Part shown: positions 50,868 through 63,500 of the stretch, piece by piece
Position numbering within the stretch: the stretch's first letter is position 1
Layout of the letters: each line of letters begins with the position of its first letter
Assembly (NCBI RefSeq): GCF_051014445.1
Contig: NC_135136.1
Coordinates: 12,418,001-12,482,000, forward strand
Direction of reading: 5' to 3'
Origin: Colletes latitarsis
Lineage: Eukaryota > Arthropoda > Insecta > Hymenoptera > Colletidae
DNA length: 64,000 nt
Made by a program: the position numbers and the translations under genes
Notes under the pieces: model-generated
What the model saw: only the letters and a program-made list of their open reading frames with translations
Databases searched by the model: none
Told to the model about the DNA's origin: nothing

Positions 50868-51474
50868 TTTCTGCTTTGGATCACGTAGTAAAGTGGTACC
50901 ACACTGAAACAGTCAATTAAACCTGGTTTGAATCAATATTTTAGAGGACAACGCATGTTAGGTCTAGGTTAGGCCTGGGATTTGCCCTCATCAGTGTCAT
51001 ACTTTCGCAGTTTTAATATACATGTTGACCTAATCGAGGGTTTTTTCTGCTTTGGACCACGTAGTAAAGTGGTACCACACTAAAACAGTCAATTAAACGT
51101 GGTTTCGATCAATATTTTAGACGACAACGCATGTTAGGTCTAGGTTAGGCCTGGGATTTGCCCTCATCAGGGTCATACTTTCACAGTTTTAACATACATG
51201 TTGACCTGATCGAGGGTTTTTTCTGCTTTGGATCACGTAGTAAAGTGGTACCACACTGAAACAGTCAATTAAACCTGGTTTGAATCAATATTTTAGAGGA
51301 CAACGCATGTTAGGTCTAGGTTAGGCCTGGGATTTGCCCTCATCAGTGTCATACTTTCGCAGTTTTAATATACATGTTGACCTAATCGAGGGTTTTTTCT
51401 GCTTTGGACCACGTAGTAAAGTGGTACCACACTAAAACAGTCAATTAAACGTGGTTTCGATCAATATTTTAGAG
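50868..51474. repeat. Two-monomer (352-bp) duplication
   Basis: The variants GGTTTGAATCAATATT, GTTTTAATATACATG, TTTGGACCACGTAG and AAACGTGGTTTCG occur in the same order in 50,868-51,122 and again 352 bp later in 51,220-51,474. Confidence 0.8.
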
Positions 51475-52084
51475 GACAACGCAAGTTAGGTCTGGGATAG
51501 GTCTGGGATTTGCCCTCATCAGACTCATACTTACGCATACTTCACATACTTGTTAAACAGATCCTGGGTTTTTTTCTGGTTTGGATCACGTAGTAATGTG
51601 GTACCACACTGAAACAGTCGATTAAACCTGGTTTCGATCAATAATTTTGAGGATAACGCATGTTAGGTCTAGGTTAGGCCTGGGATTATCACTCATCAGA
51701 CTCATACTTTCGCATTCTTCACATACTTGTTGAACGGATCCTGGGTTTTTTCTGGTTTGGATCACGTAGTAATGTGGTACCAGACTGAAACATTCAATTA
51801 AACCTGGTCTTGATATTTATTTTAGAGGATAACGTATGTTAGGTCTGGGTAAGGTCTAGGATTTGCCATCATCAGGCTCATAATTTCGCATACTTCTCAT
51901 ACTTCATGGCTAGATCCTGGGCTTTGTCTGGATTCGATCAGGTAGTATTGTGGTACCACACTGAAACACAAAATTAAACCTGGTTTCGATCAATATTTTA
52001 GAGGATAAGGCAAGTTTGGTCTGGGATAGGTGTGGGATTTGCCCTCATCAGGGACATATTTTCGCATTTTTCACATACTTGTAG

Positions 52085-53492
52085 AACAGATCCCTGGCTT
52101 TTTCAGGTTTGGATCACGTAGTAATGTGGTACCACACTGAAACAGTCGATTAAACCTGGTTTCGATCCATATTTTAGAGGATAACGCAAGTTATGTCTGG
52201 GATAGGTCTGGGATTTGCCCTCATCAGGCTCATACTTTCGCGTTTTTCACATACTTGTTGAAAAGATCCTGGGTTTTTTCTGGTATGGATCACGTTGTAA
52301 TGTGGTACCACACTGAAACAGTCCATTAAACCTGGTTTCGATCAATATTTTATAGGATAGCGCATGTTAGGTCTGGGATAGGTCTGGGATTTGCCCTCAT
52401 CAGGCTCATACTTTCGCATTTTTCACATACTTGTTGAACAGATCCTGGGTTTTTTCTGGTTTGGATCACGGAGTAATGTGGTACCACACTGAAACAGTCC
52501 ATTAAACCAGGTTTCGATCAATATTTTAGAGGATAACGCATATTATGTCTAGGTTAGGCCTGGGATTTGCCCTCATCAGACTCATACTTTCGCATTCTTC
52601 ACATACTTGTTGAACAGATCCTGGGTTTTTTCTGGATTGGATCAGGTAGTAATGTGGTACCACAATGAAACAGTCGATTAAACCTGGTTTCGATCTATAT
52701 TTTAGAGGATAACGCAAGTTATGTCTGGGATAGGTCTGGGATTTGCCCTCATGAGGCTCATACTTTCGCGTTTTTCACATACTTGTTGAACAGATCCCTG
52801 GCTTTTTCAGGTTTGGATCACGTAGTAATGTGGTACCACACTGAAACAGTCGATTAAACCTGGTTTCGATCCATATTTTAGAGGATAACGCAAGTTATGT
52901 CTGGGATAGGTCTGGGATTTGCCCTCATCAGGCTCATACTTTCGCGTTTTTCACATACTTGTTGAAAAGATCCTGGGTTTTTTCTGGTATGGATCACGTT
53001 GTAATGTGGTACCACACTGAAACAGTCCATTAAACCTGGTTTCGATCAATATTTTATAGGATAGCGCATGTTAGGTCTGGGATAGGTCTGGGATTTGCCC
53101 TCATCAGGCTCATACTTTCGCATTTTTCACATACTTGTTGAACAGATCCTGGGTTTTTTCTGGTTTGGATCACGGAGTAATGTGGTACCACACTGAAACA
53201 GTCCATTAAACCAGGTTTCGATCAATATTTTAGAGGATAACGCATATTATGTCTAGGTTAGGCCTGGGATTTGCCCTCATCAGACTCATACTTTCGCATT
53301 CTTCACATACTTGTTGAACAGATCCTGGGTTTTTTCTGGATTGGATCAGGTAGTAATGTGGTACCACAATGAAACAGTCGATTAAACCTGGTTTCGATCT
53401 ATATTTTAGAGGATAACGCAAGTTATGTCTGGGATAGGTCTGGGATTTGCCCTCATGAGGCTCATACTTTCGCGTTTTTCACATACTTGTTG
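52085..53492. repeat. Four-monomer (704-bp) higher-order repeat, two copies
   Basis: Copies 52,085-52,788 and 52,789-53,492 look identical or nearly so. Rare variants line up at 704 bp: GATCCCTGGCTTTTTCAGG, GTTGAAAAGATCC, CTGGTATGGATCACGTTG, CACGGAGTAATG and CGATCTATATTTTAG. Confidence 0.87.
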
Positions 53493-54479
53493 AACAGATC
53501 CTGGGTTTTTTCTGGTTTGGATCAGGTAGTAATGTGGTACCACACTGAAACAGTCGATTAAACCTGGTTTCGATCAATATTTTAGAGGATAACGCAAGTT
53601 AGGTCTGGGGTAGGCCTGGGATTTGCCCACATCAGGATCATACTTTCGCATTTTTCACACACTTGTTGAACAGATCCTGGGTTTTTTCTGGTTTGGATCA
53701 CGCAGTAATGTGGTACCACACTGAAACAGTCGATTAAACCTGGTTTCGATCAATATTTTTGAGGATAACGCGTGTTAGGTCTGGGTTACGTCTAGGATTT
53801 GCCCTAATCAGGCCCATAATATCGCATATTTCTCATACTTCATGGCTAGATACTGGGCTTTTTCTGGATCGGATCACGTAGTAATGTGATACCACACTGA
53901 AGCAGTCGATTAAACCTGGTGTCGATCAATATTTTTGAGGATGACGCATGTTAGGTCTTGGTTAGGCCTGGGATTTTCCCTCATGAGACACATACTTGTT
54001 GAACGGATCCTGGGTTTTTTCTGGTTTGTATCACGTAGTAATGTGGTACCACACCGAAACAGTCGATTGAACCTGGTGTCGATCAATATTTTATAGGATA
54101 ACGCATGTTTGGTCTTGGATAGGTCTGGGACTTGCCCTCATCAGGCTCATACTTTCGCGTTTGTCACATACTTGTTGAACAGATCCTGGGTTTTCTCTGG
54201 ATTGGATCAGGTAGTAATGTGGTACCACACTGAAACAGTCGATTAAACCTGGTTTCGATCAATATTTTAGAGGATAACGCAAGGTATGTCTGGGATAGAT
54301 CTGGGGATTTGCCCTCATCAGGCTCATACTTTCGCGTTTTTCACATTCTTGTTGAACAGATCCTGGGTTTTTTCTGGTTTGCATCACGCAGTAATGTGGT
54401 ACCACACTGAAACAGTCCATTAAACCTGGTTTCGATCAATATTTTAGAGGATAACGCAAGTTAGGTCTGGGATAGGTGT

Positions 54480-55280
54480 GGGATTTGCCCTCATCAGGGT
54501 CATATTTTCGCATTTTTCACACACTTGTATAACGGATCCCATGCTTTTTCTGGTTTTGGATCACGTAGTAATGTGGTACCACACGGAAACAGTCCATTAA
54601 ACGTGATTTCGATCAATATTTTAGATGTTAACGCAAGTTATGTCTGGGATAGGTCTGGGATTTGCCCTCGTCAGGCTCATAGTTTCGCGTTTCTTACATA
54701 CTTGTAGAACAGATCCTGGGTTTTTTCTGGTTTGGATCCCGTAGTAATGTGGTACCACACTGAAACAGTCCATTAAACCTGGTTTCGATCAATATTTTAT
54801 AGGATAACGCATGTTAGGTCTGGGATAGGTCTGGGATTTGCCCTCATCAGACACATACTTTCGCATTTTTCACATACTTGTTGATCAGATCCTGGGTTTT
54901 TTCTGGTTTGGATCCCGTAGTAATGTGGTACCACACCGAAACAGTCCACTAAACCTGGTTTCGATCAATATTTTAGAGGATAACGCATGTTATGTCTAGG
55001 TTAGTCCTGGGATTTGCCCGTATCAGGGTCATATTTTCGCATTTTTCACATACTTGTAGAACGGATGCCATGCTTTTTCTGGTTTTGGATCACGTAGTAA
55101 TGTGGTACCACACTGAAACAGTCCATTAAACGAGATTTCGATCAATATTTTAGATGTTAACGCAAGTTATGTCTGGGATAGGTCTGGGATTTGCCCTCGT
55201 CAGGCTCATAGTTTCGCGTTTCTTACATACTTGTAGAACAGATCCTGGGTTTTTTCTGGTTTGGATCCCGTAGTAATGTG
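54480..55280. repeat. Three-monomer (about 529-bp) duplication
   Basis: The variants CCATGCTTTTTCTGG, TTAGATGTTAACGC, TTTCGCGTTTCTTACATAC and CTTGTAGAACAGATCC at about 54,500-54,730 recur about 529 bp later at about 55,030-55,260. Confidence 0.75.
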
Positions 55281-56677
55281 GTACCACACTGAAACAATCC
55301 ACTCAACCTGGTTTCGATCAATATTTTAGAGGATAACGCATGTTATGTCTATGTTAGATCTGGGATTTGCCCTCATCATGTTCATATTTTCGCGTTCTTC
55401 ACATACTTGTTGAACAGATCCTGAGTTTTTTCAGGTTTGGATCACGTAGTAATGTGGTACCACACTGAAACACTCAATTAAACCTGGTTGCGATCAATAT
55501 TTTAGAGAATAACGCTTGTTAGATCTTGGTTAGGTTTGAGATTTGCTCTCATCAGGCTCGTACTTTCGCATATTTCTCATAGTTCATGGCCAGATTCTGG
55601 GCTTTTTCTGGATTGGGTCAGGTAGTAATATGGTACCACACTGAAACAGTCCATTAAACCTGGTTTCGATCAATATTTTAGAGGACAACGCAAGTTAGGT
55701 CTGGGATAGGTCTGGGATTTGCCCTGATCAGGCTCGTACTTTCGCATATTTCTCATACTCGGTGGCCAGATTCTGGGCTTTTTCTGGTTTGGATCCCGTA
55801 GTATTGTGGTACCACACTGAAACATTCAATTAAACCTGGTCTTGACAAATATTTTAGAGGATAACGCATGTTAGGTCTGGGTTAGGTCTAGGATTTGCCC
55901 TCATCAGGGTCATATTTTCGCATTCTTCACATACTTGTTGAACGGATCCTGGGTTTTTTGTGGTTTGGATCACGTAGTAATGAGGTACCACACTGAAACA
56001 GTCCATTAAACCTGGTTTCGATCAATATTTTAGAGGATAACGCAAGTTATGTCTGGGATAGGTCCGGGATTTGCCCTCATCAGGTTCATATTTTCGCGTT
56101 CTTCACATACTTGTTGAACAGATCCTGGGTATTTTTCTGGTTTGGATCACGTAGTAATGTGGTACCACACTGAAACAGACCATTAAACGTGGTTTCGATC
56201 AATATTTTAGAGAATAATTCATGTTAGGTCTAGGTTAGATCTGGGATTTGCCCTCATCAGGTTCATATTTTCGCGTTCTTCACATACTTGTTGAACAGTT
56301 CCTGGGTATTTTTCTGGTTTGGATCACGTAGTAATGTGGTACCACACTGAAACAGTCCATTAAACCTGGTTTCGATCAATATTTTAGAGGACAACGCAAG
56401 TTAGGTCTGGGATAGGTCTGGGATTTGTCCTGATCAGGCTCGTACTTTCGCATATTTCTCATACTCGGTGGCCAGATTCTGGGCTTTTTCTGGTTTGGAT
56501 CCCGTAGTATTGTGGTACCACACTGAAACATTCAATTAAACCTGGTCTTGATAAATATTTTAGAGGATAACTCATGTTAGGTCTAGGTTAGGTCTGGGAT
56601 TTGCCCTCATCAGGTTCATATTTTCGCGTTCTTCACATACTTGTTGAACAGATCCTGGGTATTTTTCTGGTCTGGAT

Positions 56678-59600
56678 CACGTAGTAATGTGGTACCACAA
56701 TGAAACAGTCGATTAAACCTGGTTTCGATCAATATTTTAGAGGATAACACATGTTATGTCTAGGTTAGGCCTGGTATTTGCCCTCATCAGACTCATACTT
56801 ACGCGTTCTTCACATACTTGTTGAACAGATCCTGGGTATTTTTCTGGTTTGGATCACGTAGTAATGTGGTACCACACTGAAACAGTCCATTAAACCTGGT
56901 TTCGATCAATATTTTAGAGGACAACGCAAGTTAGGTCTGGGATAGGTCTGGGATTTGTCCTGATCAGGCTCGTACTTTCGCATATTTCTCATACTCGGTG
57001 GCCAGATTCTGGGCTTTTTCTGGTTTGGATCCCGTAGTATTGAGGTACCACACTGAAACATTCAATTAAACCTGGTCTTGATAAATATTTTAGAGGATAA
57101 CTCATGTTAGGTCTAGGTTAGTTCTGGGATTTGCCCTCATCAGGTTCATATTTTCGCGTTCTTCACATACTTGTTGAACAGATCCTGGGTATTTTTCTGG
57201 TTTGGATCACGTAGTAACGTGGTACCACACTGAAACAGACCATTAAACCTGGATTCGATCAATATTTTAGAGAATAATTCATGTTAGGTCTAGGTTAGAA
57301 CTGGGATTTGCCCTCATCATGTTCATATTGTCGCGTTCTTCACATACTTGTTGAACAGATTCTGGGTATTTTTCTGGTTTGGATCACGTAGTAATGTGGT
57401 AGCACCCTGAAACAGACCATTAAACCTGGTTTCGATTAATATTTTAGAGAATAATTCATGTTAGGTCTATGTTAGATCTGGGATTTGCCCTCATCATGTT
57501 CATATTTTCGCGTTCTTCACATACTTGTTGAACAGATCCTGGGTTTTTTCAGGTTTGGATCACGTAGTAATGTGGTACCACACTGAAACATTCAATTAAA
57601 CCTGGTCTTGATAAATATTTTAGAGGATAACGCATGTTAGGTCTGGGTTAGGTCTAGGATTTGCCCTCATCAGGGTCATATTTTCGCATTCTTCACATAC
57701 TTGTTGAACGGATCCTGGGTTTTTTGTGGTTTGGATCACGTAGTAATGAGGTACCACACTGAAACAGTCCACTAAACCTGGTTGCGATCAATATTTTAGA
57801 GAATAACGCTTGTTAGATCTTGGTTAGGTCTGAGATTTGCTCTCATCAGGCTCGTACTTTCGCATATTTCTCATAGTTCATGGCCAGATTCTGGGCTTTT
57901 TCTGGATTGGGTAAGGTAGTAATGTGGTACCACACTGAAACAGTCCATTAAACCTGGTTTCGATCAATATTTTAGAGGACAACGCAAGTTAGGTCTGGGA
58001 TAGGTCTGGGATTTGCCCTGATCAGGCTCGTACTTTCGCATATTTCTCATACTCGGTGGCCAGATTCTGGGCTTTTTCTGGTTTGGATCCCGTAGTATTG
58101 TGGTACCACACTGAAACTTTCAATTAAACCTGGTCTTGATAAATATCTTAGAGGATAACTCATGTTAGGTCTAGGTTAGGTCTGGGATTTGCCCTCATCA
58201 GGTTCATATTTTCGCGTTCTTCACATACTTGTTGAACAGATCCAGGGTATTTTTCTGGTTTGGATCACGTAGTAATGTGGTACCACACTGAAACAGACCA
58301 TTAAACCTGGTTTCGATCAATATTATAGAGAATAATTCATGTTAGGTCTAGGTTAGATCTGGGATTTGCCCTCATCAGGTTCATATTTTCGCGTTCTTCA
58401 CATACTTGTTGAACAGATCCTGGGTATTTTTCTGGTTTGGATCACGTAGTAATGTGGTACCACACTGAAACAGTCCATTAAACCTGGTTTCGATCAATAT
58501 TTTAGAGGACAACGAAAGTTAGGTCTGGGATAGGTCTGGGATTTGTCCTGATCAGGCTCGTACTTTCGCATATTTCTCATACTTGTTGAACAGATCCTGG
58601 GTTTTTTCGGGTTTGGATCACGTAGTAATGTGGTACCACAATGAAACAGTCGATTAAACCTGGTTTCGATCAATATTTTAGAGGATAACACATGTTATGT
58701 CTAGGTTAGGCCTGGTATTTGCCCTCATCAGACTCATACTTACGCGTTCTTCACATACTTGTTGAACAGATCCTGGGTATTTTTCTGGTTTGGATCACGT
58801 AGTAATGTGGTACCACACTGAAACAGTCCATTAAACCTGGTTTCGATCAATATTTTAGAGGACAACGCAAGTTAGGTCTGGGATAGGTCTGGGATTTGTC
58901 CTGATCAGGCTCGTACTTTCGCATATTTCTCATACTCGGTGGCCAGATTCTGGGCTTTTTCTGGTTTGGATCCCGTAGTATTGAGGTACCACACTGAAAC
59001 ATTCAATTAAACCTGGTCTTGATAAATATTTTAGAGGATAACTCATGTTAGGTCTAGGTTAGTTCTGGGATTTGCCCTCATCAGGTTCATATTTTCGCGT
59101 TCTTCACATACTTGTTGAACAGATCCTGGGTATTTTTCTGGTTTGGATCACGTAGTAACGTGGTACCACACTGAAACAGACCATTAAACCTGGATTCGAT
59201 CAATATTTTAGAGAATAATTCATGTTAGGTCTAGGTTAGAACTGGGATTTGCCCTCATCATGTTCATATTGTCGCGTTCCTCACATACTTGTTGAACAGA
59301 TTCTGGGTATTTTTCTGGTTTGGATCACGTAGTAATGTGGTAGCACCCTGAAACAGACCATTAAACCTGGTTTCGATTAATATTTTAGAGAATAATTCAT
59401 GTTAGGTCTATGTTAGATCTGGGATTTGCCCTCATCATGTTCTTATTTTCGCGTTCTTCACATACTTGTTGAACAGATCCTGGGTTTTTTCAGGTTTGGA
59501 TCACGTAGTAATGTGGTACCACACTGAAACATTCAATTAAACCTGGTCTTGATAAATATTTTAGAGGATAACGCATGTTAGGTCTGGGTTAGGTCTAGGA

Positions 59601-60559
59601 TTTGCCCTCATCAGGGTCATATTTTCGCATTCTTCACATACTTGTTGAACGGATCCTGGGTTTTTTGTGGTTTGGATCACGTAGTAATGAGGTACCACAC
59701 TGAAACAGTCCATTAAACCTGGTTGCGATCAATATTTTAGAGAATAACGCTTGTTAGATCTTGGTTAGGTCTGAGATTTGCTCTCATCAGGCTCGTACTT
59801 TCGCATATTTCTCATAGTTCATGGCCAGATTCTGCGCTTTTTCTGGATTGGGTAAGGTAGTAATGTGGTACCACACTGAAACAGTCCATTAAACCTGGTT
59901 TCGATCAATATTTTAGAGGACAACGCAAGTTAGGTCTGGGATAGGTCTGGGATTTGCCCTGATCAGGCTCGTACTTTCGCATATTTCTCATACTCGGTGG
60001 CCAGATTCTGGGCTTTTTCTGGTTTGGATCCCGTAGTATTGTGGTACCACACTGAAACTTTCAATTAAACCTGGTCTTGATAAATATCTTAGAGGATAAC
60101 TCATGTTAGGTCTAGGTTAGGTCTGGGATTTGCCCTCATCAGGTTCATATTTTCGCGTTCTTCACATACTTGTTGAACAGATCCAGGGTATTTTTCTGGT
60201 TTGGATCACGTAGTAATGTGGTACCACACTGAAACAGACCATTAAACCTGGTTTCGATCAATATTATAGAGAATAATTCATGTTAGGTCTAGGTTAGATC
60301 TGGGATTTGCCCTCATCAGGTTCATATTTTCGCGTTCTTCACATACTTGTTGAACAGATCCTGGGTATTTTTCTGGTTTGGATCACGTAGTAATGTGGTA
60401 CCACACTGAAACAGTCCATTAAACCTGGTTTCGATCAATATTTTAGAGGACAACGAAAGTTAGGTCTGGGATAGGTCTGGGATTTGTCCTGATCAGGCTC
60501 GTACTTTCGCATATTTCTCATACTTGTTGAACAGATCCTGGGTTTTTTCGGGTTTGGAT
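56678..60559. repeat. 11-monomer (1,941-bp) higher-order repeat, two copies
   Basis: Copies 56,678-58,618 and 58,619-60,559 match at a constant 1,941-bp offset, with shared marks such as CATACTCGGTGGCCAG, TATTGAGGTACC, GTAGCACCCTG, AATATTATAGAG and GACAACGAAAG. Both ends switch between registers: the left flank of copy 1 (56,213-56,460) instead matches 58,331-58,577 at 2,116-2,118 bp. Confidence 0.83.
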
Positions 60560-63500
60560 CACGTAGTAATGTGGTACCACACTGAAACATTCAATTAAAC
60601 CTGGTCTTGATAAATATTTTAGAGGATAACGCATGTTAGGTCTGGGTTAGGTCTAGGATTTGCCCTCATCAGGGGCATATTTTCGCATTCTTCACATACT
60701 TGTTGAACGGATCCCGGGTTTTTTGTGGTTTGGATCACGTAGTAATGAGGAACCACACTGAAACATTCAATTAAATCTGGTCTTGATAAATGTTTTAGAG
60801 GACAACGCAAGTTAGGTTTGGGATAGGTCTGGGATTTGTCCTGATCAGGCTCGTACTTTCGCATATTTCTCATACTCGGTGGCCAGATTCTGGGCTTTTT
60901 CTGGTTTGGATCCCGTAGTATTGTGGTACCACACTGAAACGTTCAATTAAACCTGGTCTTGATAAATATTTTAGAGGATAACTCATGTTAGGTCTAGGTT
61001 AGGTCTGGGATTTGCCCTCATCAGGTTCATATTTTCGCGTTCTTCACATACTTGTTGAACAGATCCTGGGTATTTTTCTGGTTTGGATCACGTAGTAATG
61101 TGGTACCACACTGAAACAGACCATTAAACCTGGTTTCGATCAATATTTTAGAGAATAATTCATGTTAGGTCTAGGTTAGATCTGGGATTTGCCCTCATCA
61201 TGTTCATATTTTCGCGTTCTTCACATACTTGTTGAACAGATCCTGGGTATTTTCCTGGTTTGGATCACGTAGTAATGTGGTAGCACACTGAAACAGACCA
61301 TTAAACCTGGTTTCGATCAATATTTTAGAGGATAACGCATGTTAGATCTAGGTTAGGCCTCGGATTTTCCCTCATCAGACACATACTCTCGCATTCTTCA
61401 CATACTTGTTGAACGGATCCTGGGTATTTTTCTGGTTTGGATCACGTAGTGATGTGGTACCACACAGAAACAGTCCATTAAACCTGGTTTCGATCAATAT
61501 TTTAGAGGATAACGCATGTTAGATCTAGGCTAGGCCTGGGATTTGCCCTCATCAGACACATACTTTCGCATTTTCCACATACTTGTTGAACGGATCCTGG
61601 GTTTTTTCTGGTTTGGATCACGTAGTAATGTGGTACCACACTGAAACATTCAATTAAACCTGGTCTTGATAAGTATTTTAAAGGATAACGCATGTTAGGT
61701 CTGGGATAGGTCTGGGATTTGCCCCCATCAGGCTCATAGTTTCGCGTTTTTCACATACTTGATGGCTAGATCCAGGGCTTTTTCTGGATTGGATCACGTA
61801 GTAATGTGGTACCACACTGAAACGGTGGATTAAACCTGGTTTCGATCAATATTTTTGAGGATAACGCATGTTAGGTCTGGGTTAGGTCTAGGATTTGCCC
61901 TCATCAGGGTCATACTTTCGCATATTTCTCATACTTGATGGCTAGATCCAGGGCTTTTTCTGGATTGGATCACGTAGTAATGTGGTACCACCCTGAAACA
62001 GTCAATTAAACCTGGTTTCCATCAATATTTTAGAGAACAACGCAAGTTAGGTCTGGTATAGGTCTGGGATTTGCCCTCATCAGGGTCATATTTACGCATT
62101 CTTCACATACTTGTTGAACAGATCCTGGGTATTTTTCTGGTTTGGATCAGGTAGTAATGTGGTACCACACTGAAAAAGTCGATTAAACCTGGTTTCGATA
62201 AATATTTTTGAGGATAACTCATGTTAGGTCTGGGATAGGTCTGGGATTTGCCCTCGTCAGGGTCATATTTTCGCGTTCTTCACATACTTGTTGAACAGAT
62301 CCTGGGTATTTTTCTGGTTTGGATCACGTAGTAATGTGGTAGCACATTGAAACAGTCCATTAAACCTGGTTTCGATCAATATTTTAGAGAATAACTCATG
62401 TTAGGTCTAGGTTAGGTCTGGGATTTGCCCCCATCAGGTTCATATTTTCGCGTTCTTCACATACTTGTTGAACAGATCCTGGGTATTTTTCTGGTTTGGA
62501 TCAGGTAGTAATGTGGTACCACACTGAAACAGTCGATTAAACCTGGTTTCGATAAATATATTTGAGGATAACTCATGTTAGGTCTAGGTTAGGCCTGGGA
62601 TTTTCCTTCATCAGACACATGCTCTCGCATTCTTCACATACTTGTTGAACGGATCATGTGTTTTTTCTGGTTTGGATCGCGTAGTAGTGTGGTAGCACAC
62701 TGAAACAGTCCATTAAACCTGGTTTCGATCAATATTTTAGAGGATAACGCATGTTCTGCCTAGGTTAGGCCTGGGATTTCCCCTCATCAGACACATACTT
62801 TCGCAATCTTCACATACTTGTTGAACGGATCCTGGGTTTTTTCAGGTTTGGATCAGGCAGTAATGTGGTACCACACTGAAACATTCAATTAAACCTGGTC
62901 TTGATAAATATTTTAGAGGATAAGGCATGTTAGGTCTGGTATAGGTCTGGGAGTTGCCCTCATCAGGCTCATAGTTTCGCGTTTTTCACATACGTGTTGA
63001 ACAGATCCTGAGTATTTTTCTGGTTTGGATCACGTAGTAATGTGGTACCACACTGAAATAGTCGATTAAACCTGGTTTCGATCAATATTTTAGCGAATAA
63101 CTCATGTTAGGTCTAGGTTAGGTCTGGGATTTGCTCTCATCAGGCTCGTACTTTCGCAAATTTCTCATACTTGATGGCCAGATTCTGTGCTTCTTCTGGT
63201 TTGGATCCCGTAGTAATGGGGTACCACACCGTAACAGTCCATTAAAACTGGCTTCGATCAATATTTTAGAGGATAACGCATGTTAGATCTGGGTTATGTC
63301 TAGGATTTGCCCTAATCAGGCTCTTAATTTCGAATATTTCTCATACTTCATGGCTAGATCCTGGGCTTTTTCTGTATTGGATCACGTAGTAATGTGGTAC
63401 CACTCCGAAACAGTAAATTAAACCAAGTTTCGATCAATATTTTAGAGGATAACGCAAGTTAGGTCTGGGATAGGTCTGGGATTTGCCCTCATCACGGTCA

